DNA from: Polymyxa betae
Taxonomy: Eukaryota; Endomyxa; Phytomyxea; Plasmodiophorida; Plasmodiophoridae
Length of the DNA: 64,000 nt
Reading direction: 5' to 3'
Assembly (NCBI GenBank): GCA_003693705.1
Contig: RBZT01000527.1
Coordinates: forward strand, 62,001-126,000
The notes under the pieces were generated by a model. The model had not been told where the DNA came from and searched no databases. It worked only from the letters and a program-made list of their open reading frames with translations. Shown piece by piece: positions 1 to 10,070 of this stretch (position 1 is its first letter; each line of letters starts with the position of its first letter). The translations under genes and the position numbers were made by a program.

Positions 1-864
1 GACGCCGACCTTCTCTTGGGTCAGTTCGGGATCCGAACAGTGATCGATCTGCGTGCCGATGGCGATGCTGAAGTGAAATCGGTGATTGGAGTGCCAGACG
101 CCACCAACCGGTTTGTGGCTCGCTTGGAGAAGGTACCGCTGGATGCGGCGGCGTCGTCCCGGCTGCGGAAGCCCTCCGTCACGAATGTGCCATTCGGTGG
201 CGCTCGACAGTTGTTGAGCTATATCTGCCTGAATGGGACCCTCATAGAGATCGTTCTGCTGTTTTTATACAGCTTATTCTGTATGAAGCAAAGAGCGATC
301 GGCGTCATGTCCCGAGTTTTCGCGCGATTTGGCCTCACCGGCCTCAGTTGTGGTCAGTGGCTAACGTCGTGCAGACCCGTCGTTGATCTGATGTGTTTTT
401 GTTCGCTAGCGTTGGTGTCGTGCTCGGGTGATCTGGTCGCCGAAGTGTTGAAAGTCGTCGCTGTCAATTCGGAGAATGGTGTCTTGGTTCATTGCAGGTA
501 GAGAATCTGAGATTGTCGTTGCCGAGCCATGCCTCCAACGAATCGTAGTTTAGGGAAAGATCGAACCGGAGTGATTATCGCCTTGATTCTGATGATATTA
601 GATTTTGAAGAGGATGAGATAGTAAATGATTATGAAGAAAGTGGTCGTGCTGTGACAGTGGAGACGAGAAAGGCGCTTCTGCCCAAGACGCTTTTTGATA
701 AAGACCTGTTCGCTGATGCAGATGGAAAAGTGATTCGCAATCTGGTCAAATTCATCGATAAGCGATATGGGTCCCTGAACAATTATTTGGATTCGATTGG
801 ATTTGATGAGAGCTATCGAAAAATGATGCGAACAAATTTGTTAAAGAGAAAAGCCAGACAATAA
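1..864 (+). CDS. Protein tyrosine phosphatase, 5'-truncated by window edge
   Basis: Two exons are visible, with a 51-nt intron at 498-548. Splicing restores the catalytic P-loop HCSLGKDRTG, a C-x5-R signature, with the cysteine codon just before the intron. The opening segment reads LGQFGIRTVIDLRADGDAE, typical of the start of the Y_phosphatase3/PtpB-type dual-specificity family. These enzymes remove phosphate from tyrosine, and some act on phosphoinositides. The C-terminal helical part ends at the TAA at 864. The reading frame is open from base 1, so the true start lies to the left. The stretch around 240-460 is unusually hydrophobic and irregular and may hide another intron. The family call is firm; the substrate is unknown. 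Confidence 0.8.
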
Positions 865-1127
865 ATTGTATATCTGTTAACATTCGTTTATCGCATTGTT
901 CAATGCATGAAATCTGAACAAAAATAAAAATGCAAGTAAAAACTATTATTGTACATTGGCATATAAAATTAAGGGAAATGAATTATGTTGATGTATGAAG
1001 ACGTTGGGTATTATTGTTCGAAGGTTTAGCCTCATTGATGACGATCTTCATCGCTCCTTCGACTAACGACGATCGCGTCTCTTCTAAATATTTCTGTCGG
1101 GTTATAACATAGTTGTACATGTTCGGA

Positions 1128-1460
1128 CTACCCAGAAAGTTCAAAGTGGCGATTTTTCGGAGCGAAAGCGACTAACCTTCCTGCCCTGCCAACACTAACC
1201 AGATTGAAGTGAAGGTTTTCGTAGAACGTTCGAACAAGGCGATTCGACCGATCGACGCCGCAGAGGATCCGGTGCAGGCGAAGATTATCAAAGCCGTAAT
1301 CGAGAACGGAGAGGTGCAGATCTTGAGCCCAGCCATCATCCCAATATTGCTTATGTATAACCAGATCCAGCTCTCCTGAGCTGGTCATGGGATCCAGACG
1401 ACTGAAACCCATCGATCCAACTAATTCATCACCACGAAATACGAAGAACGCCAATCCTTT
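1128..1460 (-). CDS. GNAT-family N-acetyltransferase (RimJ/RimL-like), last exon
   Basis: This exon encodes about 110 residues with the GNAT core: a beta-strand pair (AFFVFRGDELVGSMGFSRLD), a glutamate-rich strand before an acceptor-site helix, YGFDNLRLHRILCGVDRSN, and a C-terminal RTFYENLHFNLVSVGRAGR resembling the usual 'lGF...G' ending. The RimJ/RimL-type subgroup acetylates protein N-termini or small amines. No ATG lies at the start of this segment. A polypyrimidine tract and CAG acceptor at 1461-1470 (minus strand) indicate an upstream exon between about 1480 and 1560, whose frame I could not fix. The family is clear; the substrate is unknown. Confidence 0.65.
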   Translation of the reverse strand, partial: KGLAFFVFRGDELVGSMGFSRLDPMTSSGELDLVIHKQYWDDGWAQDLHLSVLDYGFDNLRLHRILCGVDRSNRLVRTFYENLHFNLVSVGRAGRLVAFAPKNRHFELSG

Positions 1461-1633
1461 CTGAAAGCAGATAAAAATGTTACCTAAACGTTTCCAAGAG
1501 CGAATTTAAACGTTTATTAGCAGCAATGCTTTCCTGCCATTGAGATTATAAAAAAATTCAGAGAAATAGTGTGAAAACAAAATGTTCTTAAACACAGATA
1601 AAGCAGGCAAAATCGAAATGCGAAAGTGTTTCT

Positions 1634-2029
1634 CTAATAAAGTGATGTCACCTGCTGTGATTGATGAGCAGATTGTGTGCGAACTTTAGCATGGATCTGA
1701 CGAACAGTCTGCTGAGGAATGGGGCGAAACGAGACCAGTTGTTCGGGTTTCATTTGGGTCAGATTGCAGAACAAATCAAGATGCAGGGCGGTCGTCTCAG
1801 CGGCCGTTATTAGGACCAGACCTTGTAATGTTTGCAATCGCAGAGATTCAGGAATATCGAACTGCAAGGAGCGTCGTGAGGCAACACGTTGCTGGGACGA
1901 ATGCCGACTTCCGAAAAGCCTTACCCACCACCTGGGAAGCCTGCGAGTCCAGGCCCAGAGGCCAGCGATGACAAGAACGGCAGCGAGGTAAACCCAGGGG
2001 GATCGAGCCGCGACCTTGAGCGACGTCAT
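1634..2029 (-). CDS. Hypothetical small membrane protein
   Basis: The first ATG of this frame is at 2029. The protein of about 130 residues begins with a short polar stretch, then one hydrophobic segment (WVYLAAVLVIAGLWAW) followed by Arg/Trp-rich residues, as expected of an N-terminal signal anchor. The stretch rich in Ser and Arg after it (about 1860-1935) may be an unrecognised intron, because a GT and a GCTCCTTGCAG acceptor flank it. The rest (LQGLVLITAAETTALHLDLF...) looks like a folded soluble part. I do not recognise the family. Organelle-anchored proteins such as PEX22 have a similar layout, but I see no convincing motif match. Confidence 0.4.
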   Translation of the reverse strand: MTSLKVAARSPWVYLAAVLVIAGLWAWTRRLPRWWVRLFGSRHSSQQRVASRRSLQFDIPESLRLQTLQGLVLITAAETTALHLDLFCNLTQMKPEQLVSFRPIPQQTVRQIHAKVRTQSAHQSQQVTSLY

Positions 2030-2071
2030 CCTTTCGAATAATGTTTTTAAAGTTTCATTATGAACTATCAA

Positions 2072-2588
2072 GTTACATTTATATGTGAGACCAGATCAAT
2101 ATCTACTACGCATCCATTGCGTCAAATTCCCCAACATCCTTCTGCAAGGAAAAGTCTTGTACATAAGCCTGAGCCTTAAGATACTTGGCAATGAGTTTGG
2201 GAATTCCTGCTCGAAGGCTGAATATAGGGACTTTCGAAGGTATTGACAATTATCGTCCAATTTCAATATCTAGCCATAAAGATTTTTAAAGGCACGCTAA
2301 GCGACGTAGATAAGGATTCAAAAGAGGGCTTTCACATTGGGACAAAACGCTTAGCTAATTGCAACTACGAATGTCAATCGATGATGCTAATCAGTATCTT
2401 GGATAGCGACTATAATTGTCATTTGTGAAGGCATTGCTTGACAATGGGCTTAAAATCATGAAGCATAAAAGCAAAATTGAACTTTTAACAGCAGCCACAG
2501 CCCACAGCAAATATTGCTGAAATCGTTTTATGACGATAGCTCGAACCAGTTTTGAGGTATAAATAAAGACCGGGCGAATACGAATCCT
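2072..2588. other. Intergenic, nothing assigned
   Basis: Only short open frames occur here, with no recognisable family. No repeat or RNA gene is evident. It probably holds the 3' end of NDUFB2 and the upstream region of the membrane-protein gene at 1634-2029. Confidence 0.4.
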
Positions 2589-2906
2589 TCAGTGATCCCA
2601 AGGATGTTTCAGTCCCTGAACTGTCGTCAGCAGATCTCACGATGCACCAGACACATTTCCACAAATACCAATAAAGCGGCACCGTCTTGTTTAAAACGAT
2701 CTGCAGAGGATTGTAAGCAAAACAAGACGTGACCGCTTCTGATGCAAGAACCTACAAAGAATCCAAAAAACCGCTGTACCCCCGACGACGTTAGCCAAAG
2801 CATATTGCCAAGGTTTAGCGGGATGTATGTCGAAACCAGGTCCGGCGTGAGCTAGACGACGCCCAGCGACTAGCTTTGAGCGGAATTGGAAGGAGCGCCC
2901 TAACAT
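2589..2906 (-). CDS. NDUFB2: NADH:ubiquinone oxidoreductase subunit NDUFB2-like (complex I)
   Basis: Three exons, 2906-2756, 2700-2669 and 2615-2589, are separated by 55-nt and 53-nt introns. The spliced protein is about 70 residues. It has a basic presequence-like start (MLGRSFQFRSKLVAGRR), a short matrix-like linker, one membrane helix, then FWILYRFKQDGAALL followed by GLKHPWDH at the stop. The W-F/W-I-x-YRFKxDG...LLG...HPW(D/E)H ending is the hallmark of the small AGGG/NDUFB2 accessory subunit of the beta module of mitochondrial complex I. The introns fall exactly where the frame would otherwise break. The gene is too short and split to stand out as a single reading frame. Confidence 0.8.
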
Positions 2907-3202
2907 GAGCTCGAACTCGGTAAACGAGTGATTGTTTTTGGCGGTGAGACGTGATAACTTGAAGTTCGCGGTTTAATTGCAATGTAATGTTAGCAGCGGC
3001 GCGACCGCCTATTTTCGACTGTTTACTAACTGTATATGAATGATTAGCTACTGGTATCGGCTGTTTACACTTTATTGAAAACACGAATGAAGTCCTGGGT
3101 CATATCCATGGCTCTATCTATGAGTTCATACGTCAGTAACTCGACATCATGACAATACGGCTTACTATCGGGAAGCCAACCGTTGCATAGGCAATGGAAG
3201 AA
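2907..3202. other. Intergenic, nothing assigned
   Basis: This is a short spacer between two minus-strand genes. A 90-codon open frame crosses it but overlaps NDUFB2 in another frame and looks random. Confidence 0.35.
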
Positions 3203-4009
3203 TTAGATGGCGAGAGATGCGAAACCAGCCAAGGTTCTCTCAACTTCGCTCTGGACAGCTTCTAATAATAAAGATTTTTTAAATGGCTGTGGTAATGGAG
3301 TCGATGCTAAGGCTATGAAATCGTCGAGTCCGACAGTTTTCAGTACAGGATCGGCTACGAAATTCATCATGACATGAAGGTCGTGACGTCGTATTTTGAT
3401 GCCCTTAGCAATACGAGGCGATACTAAGGTCTTCTCTAGATCCTTTATGGAAATTCGCCCATCACCATCTTGATCGAACCGACAGAAAGCGGCTTGATTC
3501 AGTCTGCGCTCGATACCGAAATCGCGTTTGTCGAATCCGTTGACCAGAGCTTGTGTCTTTAAATTCCTCGATAATCGCACAGCAGGTCGTGCAATAAGCC
3601 GCAAATGGCTGCCGATCGAGAAATGACTCTGTGTCACAGATTTTGATTTCATACGAAGAGCCTGACATTGGGACGGTGGCGCTGTTTCGTCACTCGAGCC
3701 ACTTTTCTGGCGAAGCTCGCCCTGCAGCTTTCTTGTCAAATTTGCCATTCGGGAGGTTATTCGAAACAGGTTCGCCTCTGAAGAACTGTGGTTTAATGGA
3801 GGTATTGCTTTTTGAGAAGCACCATTTGGTGATCTCCTCTCCAGACTTGATCTTACTTTCGTGGCGATTTCGATCGATTTCTGAGCATCGAACGAAACCG
3901 ATTTCTGCTTCGTCTGTGACATAGACTGGGCCAGTGAAACCGCATATGAATAAAGACAAACACGAGCGCGTGCCAGAAACCATCGCTTTTTTATTACCTC
4001 AATAAACAT
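3203..4009 (-). CDS. EF-hand domain protein, otherwise uncharacterised
   Basis: A long frame of up to 268 residues with one clear EF-hand loop near residues 178-189, DQDGDGRISIKD, preceded by an F-rich helix (RRLNQAAFCRF) and followed by LEKTLVSP. Asp and Gly occupy the expected loop positions, so calcium binding is plausible. The N-terminal half is Ser/Lys/Arg rich and probably disordered. A second, degenerate EF-like segment follows (LHVMMNFVADPVLKTVGLDDFIALAS). Two starts are possible: ATG at 4009, or ATG at 3922 (MSQTKQKSV). The stretch between them is GT...CAG bounded, 66 nt long and in frame, so it could be an intron. The closest family is unknown. Confidence 0.6.
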   Translation of the reverse strand: MFIEVIKKRWFLARARVCLYSYAVSLAQSMSQTKQKSVSFDAQKSIEIATKVRSSLERRSPNGASQKAIPPLNHSSSEANLFRITSRMANLTRKLQGELRQKSGSSDETAPPSQCQALRMKSKSVTQSHFSIGSHLRLIARPAVRLSRNLKTQALVNGFDKRDFGIERRLNQAAFCRFDQDGDGRISIKDLEKTLVSPRIAKGIKIRRHDLHVMMNFVADPVLKTVGLDDFIALASTPLPQPFKKSLLLEAVQSEVERTLAGFASLAI

Positions 4010-4658
4010 ACAGCTTAAAGCATTTGAAATCGAAATTGGACAAGTCGGATGCCAAGGTTTCGCATCCTTGCTCGTGGGCAGGGCATCAGCGTCAGGCGAC
4101 CAGCGAAAAGAAGCATTAGATAAATCGACGATTCAGCCTTCTGGGAGAGGCATTTCAAGGCAATCTGATTCAGGGCTATTCGTGAATGAAGCCCCTGACG
4201 TTTACCAGCCATCTTTGTCTGAAGTACGACCAACTGGGATCGCGTTGTTTTCCATGCCAGGAAGAACGCGTCATGGATCACTGCTTTCAAGTTGGAACGA
4301 TCGGTCCGATACCGCCCATGTGAATGAGGTCAGTGTCCTCTGTGATTCCGGAACGCCGAACTTCTCTCGAACTTCGCCACGTCTCTATGAAGCAACGAGG
4401 TGATGGCTGCGCCTGACTGAGAGATGACTTGCTTGCAGTTGAGAAAGGATGGCGGGACCCGCTACCCCTATTGCAAGATTCATGAATTTTGATGAAACGC
4501 TATGAACTGGTTGCGCTAACATCCTCGCTATCATTTCTGGGTGACGATCACTAAAAGGCAGTGGTTGCAAGCAAGCCATTTGCAACATCGCCTTGGGCGT
4601 TTGAAGTGGTTGCCGGTTGAAGGTCGCCAGTTGCTGTATCGCCGCCCCTCCCCTGTGG
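4010..4658. other. Unresolved region upstream of CNNM
   Basis: Open frames of 90 to 180 codons occur on both strands, but those past 4385 are antisense to CNNM exons. One minus-strand frame near 4290-4390 reads VREKFGVPESQRTLTSFTWA, faintly like the start of a GRAM domain, without the rest. I cannot support a gene here. Confidence 0.3.
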
Positions 4659-6638
4659 ATGTCATTGGCGTTCGAAGGCGTCTTAGCGGTAGGCGCTTCA
4701 ATGGATTGATTAGCCAAACTGAGCTTTTGTGTACGGTAGGTAATTCTATTGGGATTCTCGGGGTTGTTTTCAGGCCTGACTCTGGGGCTGCTCGGTCTCG
4801 ACGTCTGTTCATTGGAGATCTCATTAGCATCGGATTCGATCCAGTCGAAATATGCCGCCAAAATCCTTCCTTTACGGCGACGTGGGAATCTACTGCTTTG
4901 CACATTGCTTTTCGCCAATGTTGCCGTTAATACAGGTCTGGTTTCGCTTACTGACGCCCCCTATGCACTGATGTCATTCTGATCTAGCTCTTCCCATTCT
5001 CCTGACAAGGCTTTTCGGAGAGGTTGTTTTCTGGTTCAAAACAGTTCAAATTTCATACTCAGTTTTGGTCAGGTTGGATCGCTGTTAATGTCGATTTCAT
5101 TAATCGTCATTGTGGGTGAGATTATCCCGCAAGCGATATGCTCACGACATGCCCTGCTAATCGGGGCACACTCTATTTATTTCGTTTACATTCTAACGGT
5201 GGTATTTTTTCCCGTTGCCTATCCAATCTCAAAGATACTCGATTTCGCTCTGGGTGACGAATTAGGGCAACACTATAGCCGAAAAGAGCTGCAGAAACTC
5301 GTTGAAATGCACCACAAGACAAATCGCGTTCAGAAACTGCATAAAGACGAGTGCGTTCCCCTTTATGTTCTTTATGTTTTGTCAGTTGATCTAATGGCAA
5401 TTGCGAATAGATTCAACATCTTGACGGGGGCGCTACAATTCGGACAAAAAAAGGTCCAGGAAATAATGACGCCTCTCTCCGCTGTCTTCAGCGTGGATAT
5501 CAACGCTCGCCTCGATTTCGAAACAATGCAGTCCATCTTTGAATCAGGATATTCCCGTATACCGGTTATGGATCGATTGCAAAACGGGAAACCATCTGTG
5601 TTTGGCATTCTCTATGCCAAAGACCTAATTCTAGTTGATCCTGAAGATGCACTACCTGTAAGGCATATCCTTAGCTTATACTGCAGGACCGTTCATTTCG
5701 TGTTTTCTGACACCAATCTCGAACGTATGTTTTCGGAATTCAAATCTGGCCGAACCCATATTGCAATCGTGGTTGATATCGCAAATGAAGGTCGTGGCGA
5801 CCCGTATTATGACATAAGAGGTCTAGTCACTCTGGAGGATATTGCTGAAGACATATTTCAGGACAGTATCTTTGATGAAACCGATATAGCCTCAGCGCCA
5901 ACATCACGGCAGTTCTGTCGCCAATGGCTGTTAAGGCCGCCCTTCATTCACCAACCAATAGCTAAGTTAGAGAGTCCAGAACTAGATGCTGTATATTTTC
6001 ATTTAAGAGGTGCCTATCCACAAGTTTTTCAGGCGATTCCTGAGCAGTTTCTTCGCGCACTTCTTCAGCAATCGAACGTTTTCGAGGTTTATGTTCCCGA
6101 TCTCTCAGAAACAACCCGGTTCTCCAATTATGGTCAAGAGATTGAATCTGATCTACTCTCTCGCAGAGCAATCCCGATTCACCAAGGTGGCTTAAGTCTT
6201 CATCAGTATGGGCAGAACCTTTCGTATATTTCCATTATTCTGGACGGCCGTGTTCATGTACAATTTGGGACTGATCAGTTCGAGACGAATCTTGGACGGT
6301 GGTCGATTATCGGTCTGCATCACTTCGAACGTGACGTCAAACAAATCGTCAATGGGTGTCAAGTGCCCGCGTTAGAGAGTGTGGATTTTGCAGCGTATGC
6401 AATAAGATCGTCACGAATATTATGTATCGATCGCGAAATGTTTCGGTCCTTCTTGGTGAGGTCAGTTTCAAATCCTTATGCCACTGTAACCTCTGTAGTC
6501 ATCACAACTGAGCAAGCTTCTCTCTACGACAAACGTACTGAAGGAAACAACATCTTTGGGAAGAACGAACAATCATCAACTGCTGGAGAACCTAACCCTA
6601 ACTCACAGCTATCTATTATTGTAAAACATCCGAGTTAG
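4659..6638 (+). CDS. CNNM/Mam3 family (DUF21 + CBS pair) metal transport protein
   Basis: Five exons: 4659-4688, 4740-4935, 4988-5022, 5073-5350, and 5411 to the TAG at 6638, with introns of 51, 52, 50 and 60 nt. The N-terminal DUF21 membrane domain is diagnostic: LFSGLTLGLLGLD, then AAKILPLRRRGNLLLCTLL, NVAVNT, and IVIVGEIIPQAICSRH. A CBS pair follows from about residue 200 (VQEIMTPLSAVFSVD, SGYSRIPVMD, HIAIVVDIANEG, GLVTLEDIAEDIF). The tail from about residue 400 resembles the cyclic-nucleotide-binding-like domain of CNNMs. Family members sit in the plasma or vacuolar membrane and handle Mg2+ or other divalent metals. The start ATG at 4659 gives a short hydrophobic lead-in (MSLAFEGVLAVILLGFSG) that matches family starts. 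Length is ordinary for a fungal Mam3-like protein. Confidence 0.93.
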
Positions 6639-7060
6639 TAATAAACGGGATGCATTGTGTGCTTCTTGCAGAGCTGTAAGTTGATGTAATTAACGCGCAA
6701 ATGCCCTTCGTGAGAAAGGAAATATATCTTAAATCTCTAGGGCACTTTAGCAAGCTGGGTGACTGTTTGCTATCGACTGTAATCGGACAAAGGAGCTATC
6801 GTTCGCTCTTGTTTTTCACTAGCATAAGACTCCCTGTTCTAGATAATCGATAAGATTCTATAGAGCTCCGTCATCGTGAGATGATTCAACGCATATGTTG
6901 GTTGCTATCTACTGTCGAGAGTTCAATACCCCTCATGGGTAAGGATTTTTTATATCAACTTAAGGACGGCAAACTACATGCAAATTATTGACAGCATTTA
7001 CAATATTATAGAACAATGATCCAGCTCGATTGCTTGGATCAGCGACCACGAACGACTATA
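6639..7060. other. Intergenic (convergent), nothing assigned
   Basis: This AT-leaning spacer lies between the 3' ends of CNNM and the methyltransferase gene. I see no open frame of substance, RNA gene or repeat. Confidence 0.5.
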
Positions 7061-8574
7061 TTAGATAGGCGTCACTTTCAGAATGAAAATGTTATCGGGT
7101 CTATCAATAAAATAAAATCGTGATTGAATGGAGTCGGTGTCGATGGCTTCGTATTTAAGCCCAGATCGAATCAGCTCTTCTTTCAATAGCTGGAACGACG
7201 ATTGTTGGCGAAGACAGTTGGCCATGATCGCCATCTTGGCGCCTAGCTTGAAAGCCCGACAAATTACGTCGACCTGGCCGGCAATCAAATCCGGAGAATA
7301 AATCTGGAACAAGTACTCAGATCAGACGAAATCTTGGAATGGTTCGAATACAGTATCAGCTAGAAGGACAATATCAGGTCGGGTTTCAGCCAACACATCG
7401 TCGTCGATATCGAGCCAATCCAGCTTTCGTACAACGACTTGTTGGTGGGCGTCATTTACGGCCAGATTCTGGCCAAGCTGCTTTAGGACGTCATCGCAGA
7501 AATCGGTGGCGAATACGGCCGTCGTCTGATACCTGGAGCAGACAGTGGGGACGAGACCGGTCGCCCCCGAGCCCAGCTCGAGCACCCGTTGGCCAGTTGG
7601 TCGATGCTGAATGCAATATTCAGCCAATAGAAACCCTAACGAGTGCAACAGTGAGCACAAACCCTAAACCCATAACCCTGCCTACCAGCTGGCCATGCTG
7701 TTAGCCCGCAGTTGTTCATGATGGACGACGACGTGCGGAACGTGACACGGCGTAGTTCGCCATCATCATAGAAGAGGGTTTGATATCCACCTGCTGGAGG
7801 ATCGTGACAGGCGCCCAGCAATGAGAATTGCTTCAGCGACTTCCGACTCACGATCATCATCTGACGACCGATCACCTCCTCGTGCAGTTCCATTTGTCGT
7901 GATTCGATCAGGCGACCATATGCAAGGACGAAATCGTCATCGTGCGTGGTGGACGGCACGAATTCGGTTCGCAGAGCCTGCATAAGGAGATCCTGCGCGA
8001 ACAATGCCGTGAACTCGAACGCCGACCCAGCCATGTGTTCAACGATGGTGAGCGGCGGCACCAACGCTAGATACATCCTGACGACGGCGCTGATTTCGCC
8101 CATGATCTCGCTCATGTACTCGCGATAGTCCAGCAGGAACCGTTGCGTGGCCGCGGGTTCGTACGACTCCAGATCGGGCCACGGGGCGTGCAATGGAGCC
8201 CGAGCCAAGACGGCAGCGTTCTGTCGGAGGACAGCGGCGATCATGTTGGGGATAGTTGGCAGATTGAGGCCGAGGCGATGGCCAGGCAGGACCCGGGCCC
8301 GATCACGACAGAATGTGAATAGGAGCGCAGCACGATACTGCCATGATGTCAGATGATCTAACGATGAGACAGCATCCAGCAGGTCAGAGGATGGCGCCAT
8401 CAGTAGGTCAAGGCAGATGAAAGCAATCGTGGGCGGATCGGGATCCGAGTCGCGGCGGCATTCCGCGCAGCTGATGCCGTGATCGTCCTGGCCCAGCGCC
8501 CTCCAGATATATCTGGTTCGTCCGACGATTTCCACCGATACGGTCCCGGTATCGGACGCGCAGAAATCGTCCAT
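7061..8574 (-). CDS. Protein-lysine methyltransferase, family 16 (FAM86/METTL21-like)
   Basis: Exons 8574-7686, 7635-7352 and 7303-7061 are joined by 50-nt and 48-nt introns. The C-terminal 200 residues are a class I SAM methyltransferase of the METTL21/EEF2KMT group: GLTAWPAGFLLAEYCIQH (frame restored by splicing), motif I VLELGSGATGL, acidic motif II TDFCDDVLKQL, then LLADTIYSPDLI in place of the usual 'asDvvYdp'. These enzymes trimethylate lysine in translation factors or chaperones. The N-terminal 280 residues (YRAALLFTFCRDRARVL, FEFTALFAQDLLMQALRTEF) are helical and unrecognised, much longer than usual for METTL21 and closer to the FAM86 layout. The start is uncertain: 8574 is the first in-frame ATG, but it sits right after a CTGCAG acceptor-like site, so an upstream exon is possible. 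Confidence 0.75.
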
Positions 8575-8996
8575 CTGCAGCGGCAGCAGGAACAGACGAG
8601 AATCGTTGCTAGACCCAACGTCCTCTCCAGGTCGCACAGATCGGGCCAAGCAGCAGCCGCCACCGGTGCCGCGGCCGCCTTCGCGGACTTTCTCACTTGG
8701 TTACGGACTTACGGGCTTCTTGTGCTCATTGCAGGTAGCAATTAATGATGGGAACCTTCACCAACTCGTTCGCGGTTTAAATCGCCGAATCTCCATTACG
8801 GCGCATTACTGGTCGGTTCTGGTTCGCATTCAAAGTCATTTCCAGGAGCGGATTAAGGCACCTTCGAATCCTGCGCCGGCTTTGTTTACTCGTCATCGAT
8901 CAGTCTTGTGATCTGCCAGCAAATATTTCGCCTATTGAAGATTATCGCCGGCCTTGATGGCATCAGCGAAGTTTGATAGAGAACCCTTTGAGACCT
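8575..8996. other. Unresolved region upstream of methyltransferase gene
   Basis: Overlapping open frames exist on both strands. A plus-strand segment after a CAG at about 8730 reads VAINDGNLHQLVRGLNRRIS and could be an exon of an unknown gene. A minus-strand frame near 8690-8600 (KSAKAAAAPVAAAAWPDL) could be a first exon of the methyltransferase. Neither is decidable. Confidence 0.3.
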
Positions 8997-9176
8997 TTAA
9001 TATAACGCTAATTTGATGCCTATAATCAGGGCCAAAGCTTCTGTAATTATTGACAAAATGCCAAATTTTCCACAGACGCCATGGTTGAAAAGGGATGTCA
9101 TGTGCTGGGTATTTAGCTCCAATTCCTCTTCCATTTCCTCTTTCTTCGGAAAGGAGACTTTCACCACTTTTTTCAT
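8997..9176 (-). CDS. Possible small single-pass membrane protein (59 aa)
   Basis: An ATG at 9176 opens a 59-residue frame. It starts with a lysine-rich stretch (MKKVVKVSFPKKEEMEEE) and ends with a hydrophobic segment (SIITEALALIIGIKLALY) just before the TAA, as in a tail-anchored protein. A longer minus-strand frame overlaps it in another register (ending 8932), so this could instead be the last exon of a larger gene whose upstream part reads ENAAILAGLQRITGTTEDYE. I recognise no family. Confidence 0.25.
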   Translation of the reverse strand: MKKVVKVSFPKKEEMEEELELNTQHMTSLFNHGVCGKFGILSIITEALALIIGIKLALY

Positions 9177-9459
9177 AATCCTCTGTCGTTCCTGTTATTC
9201 TTTGCAACCCGGCTAAAATTGCAGCATTTTCGCGAGAATGCCTCCAAAAAATATGTTTTGAATTCCCCGGCCTCTGTTAGTAATGGCTCTATCCAGAATT
9301 TTGGTGATTGTTGTGGTTGGATTTGCGTTGTCAAGGGTCCGATTCTGCCTATCTGCTGGACATACGATCCCCGGTCTCAAGTTGCAGTTGAACAGTTGAA
9401 GGAAGTCTGCGATTTGGTGGACATCAAACATTCGAAAGTTGCTTGATTAAATGATGAAG

Positions 9460-10070
9460 TTTCAATGTACAAGAGATGCGTTTCTGCCTTCTCTCGAGTT
9501 GAGTGATGGATTGGTGGATTGCAGTTAGTTTTGATTGGCGCCGTTATTGTCACTTTGGTGGCTATAGCGGCGCCCATTTTCTATCAGTCTGTTTTCTTAG
9601 GGTTTTGGGTCTTGCAGGTAGTTAAACGACTCCAATTCATATTATGGATGATGTCGTCTATTTACTATGCATGATAGCATGGATTTAGGTCTGTTGGAGG
9701 TGCTGGCCTTTTTTACAGGAAAGCTCTTTAGTGAACTTGTCCTTGAGCCGACAATCGTTCGACAGGGTTCGAAGCCGAGGAAACACTCAAGGTCGCTCAC
9801 TTTATCAACCACAACGGTCCTCAACTCCCTGTTAACTTTATTTGTACGACCCGTTCTTCAGCATAGATTAAGAACTTGAGATGGTCTCGATTTTGGAGAC
9901 AACCTCTGGAATGCCTTCTTAGGAGCATTAGCGCGTTCAAAGGTAACCCGCATCGAAACGATGATACGATGCAACAAAGCTACTGTGGAATCTGGGTTCG
10001 TCTTTTACCGACTATATCCAACCGGCATTGTGAAGATAGATTAGAAGGAGTGTGTTATTATTATCAGCTT
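9460..10070 (+). other. Probable exons of an unrecognised membrane protein gene
   Basis: A segment at about 9526-9613, flanked by splice-like CAG and CAG/GTAGTT signals, reads LVLIGAVIVTLVAIAAPIFY followed by QSVFLGFWVLQ, a clear transmembrane helix. A preceding ATG (MYKRCVSAFSR, about 9465) could be joined by a very short 27-nt intron. Downstream, 9690-9880 contains another open stretch (LLEVLAFFTGKLFSELVLEP). The pattern 'basic start, one helix, GFW' recalls the first helix of TMEM231, but later sequence does not support that. The gene model is not resolved and may connect with 10372-10832. Confidence 0.3.

Noticed and set aside
4385-4918. 177-codon minus-strand frame
   Set aside because: It is antisense to CNNM exons, has Ser/Pro/Arg-biased random composition and shows no family match.
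7636-7685. Telomere-like GGGTTTAGGGTTT stretch
   Set aside because: It lies within a 50-nt intron of the methyltransferase and consists of only two or three degenerate units; the similar stretch near 50268 is equally short. Chance is more likely than an interstitial telomere.
7339-8356. Plus-strand frames opposite the methyltransferase gene
   Set aside because: Arg-rich shadows of the minus-strand coding sequence with no independent support.
9771-9790. GGGTTCGAAGCC, resembling a tRNA T-loop
   Set aside because: No acceptor stem, A-box or anticodon arm could be folded around it.
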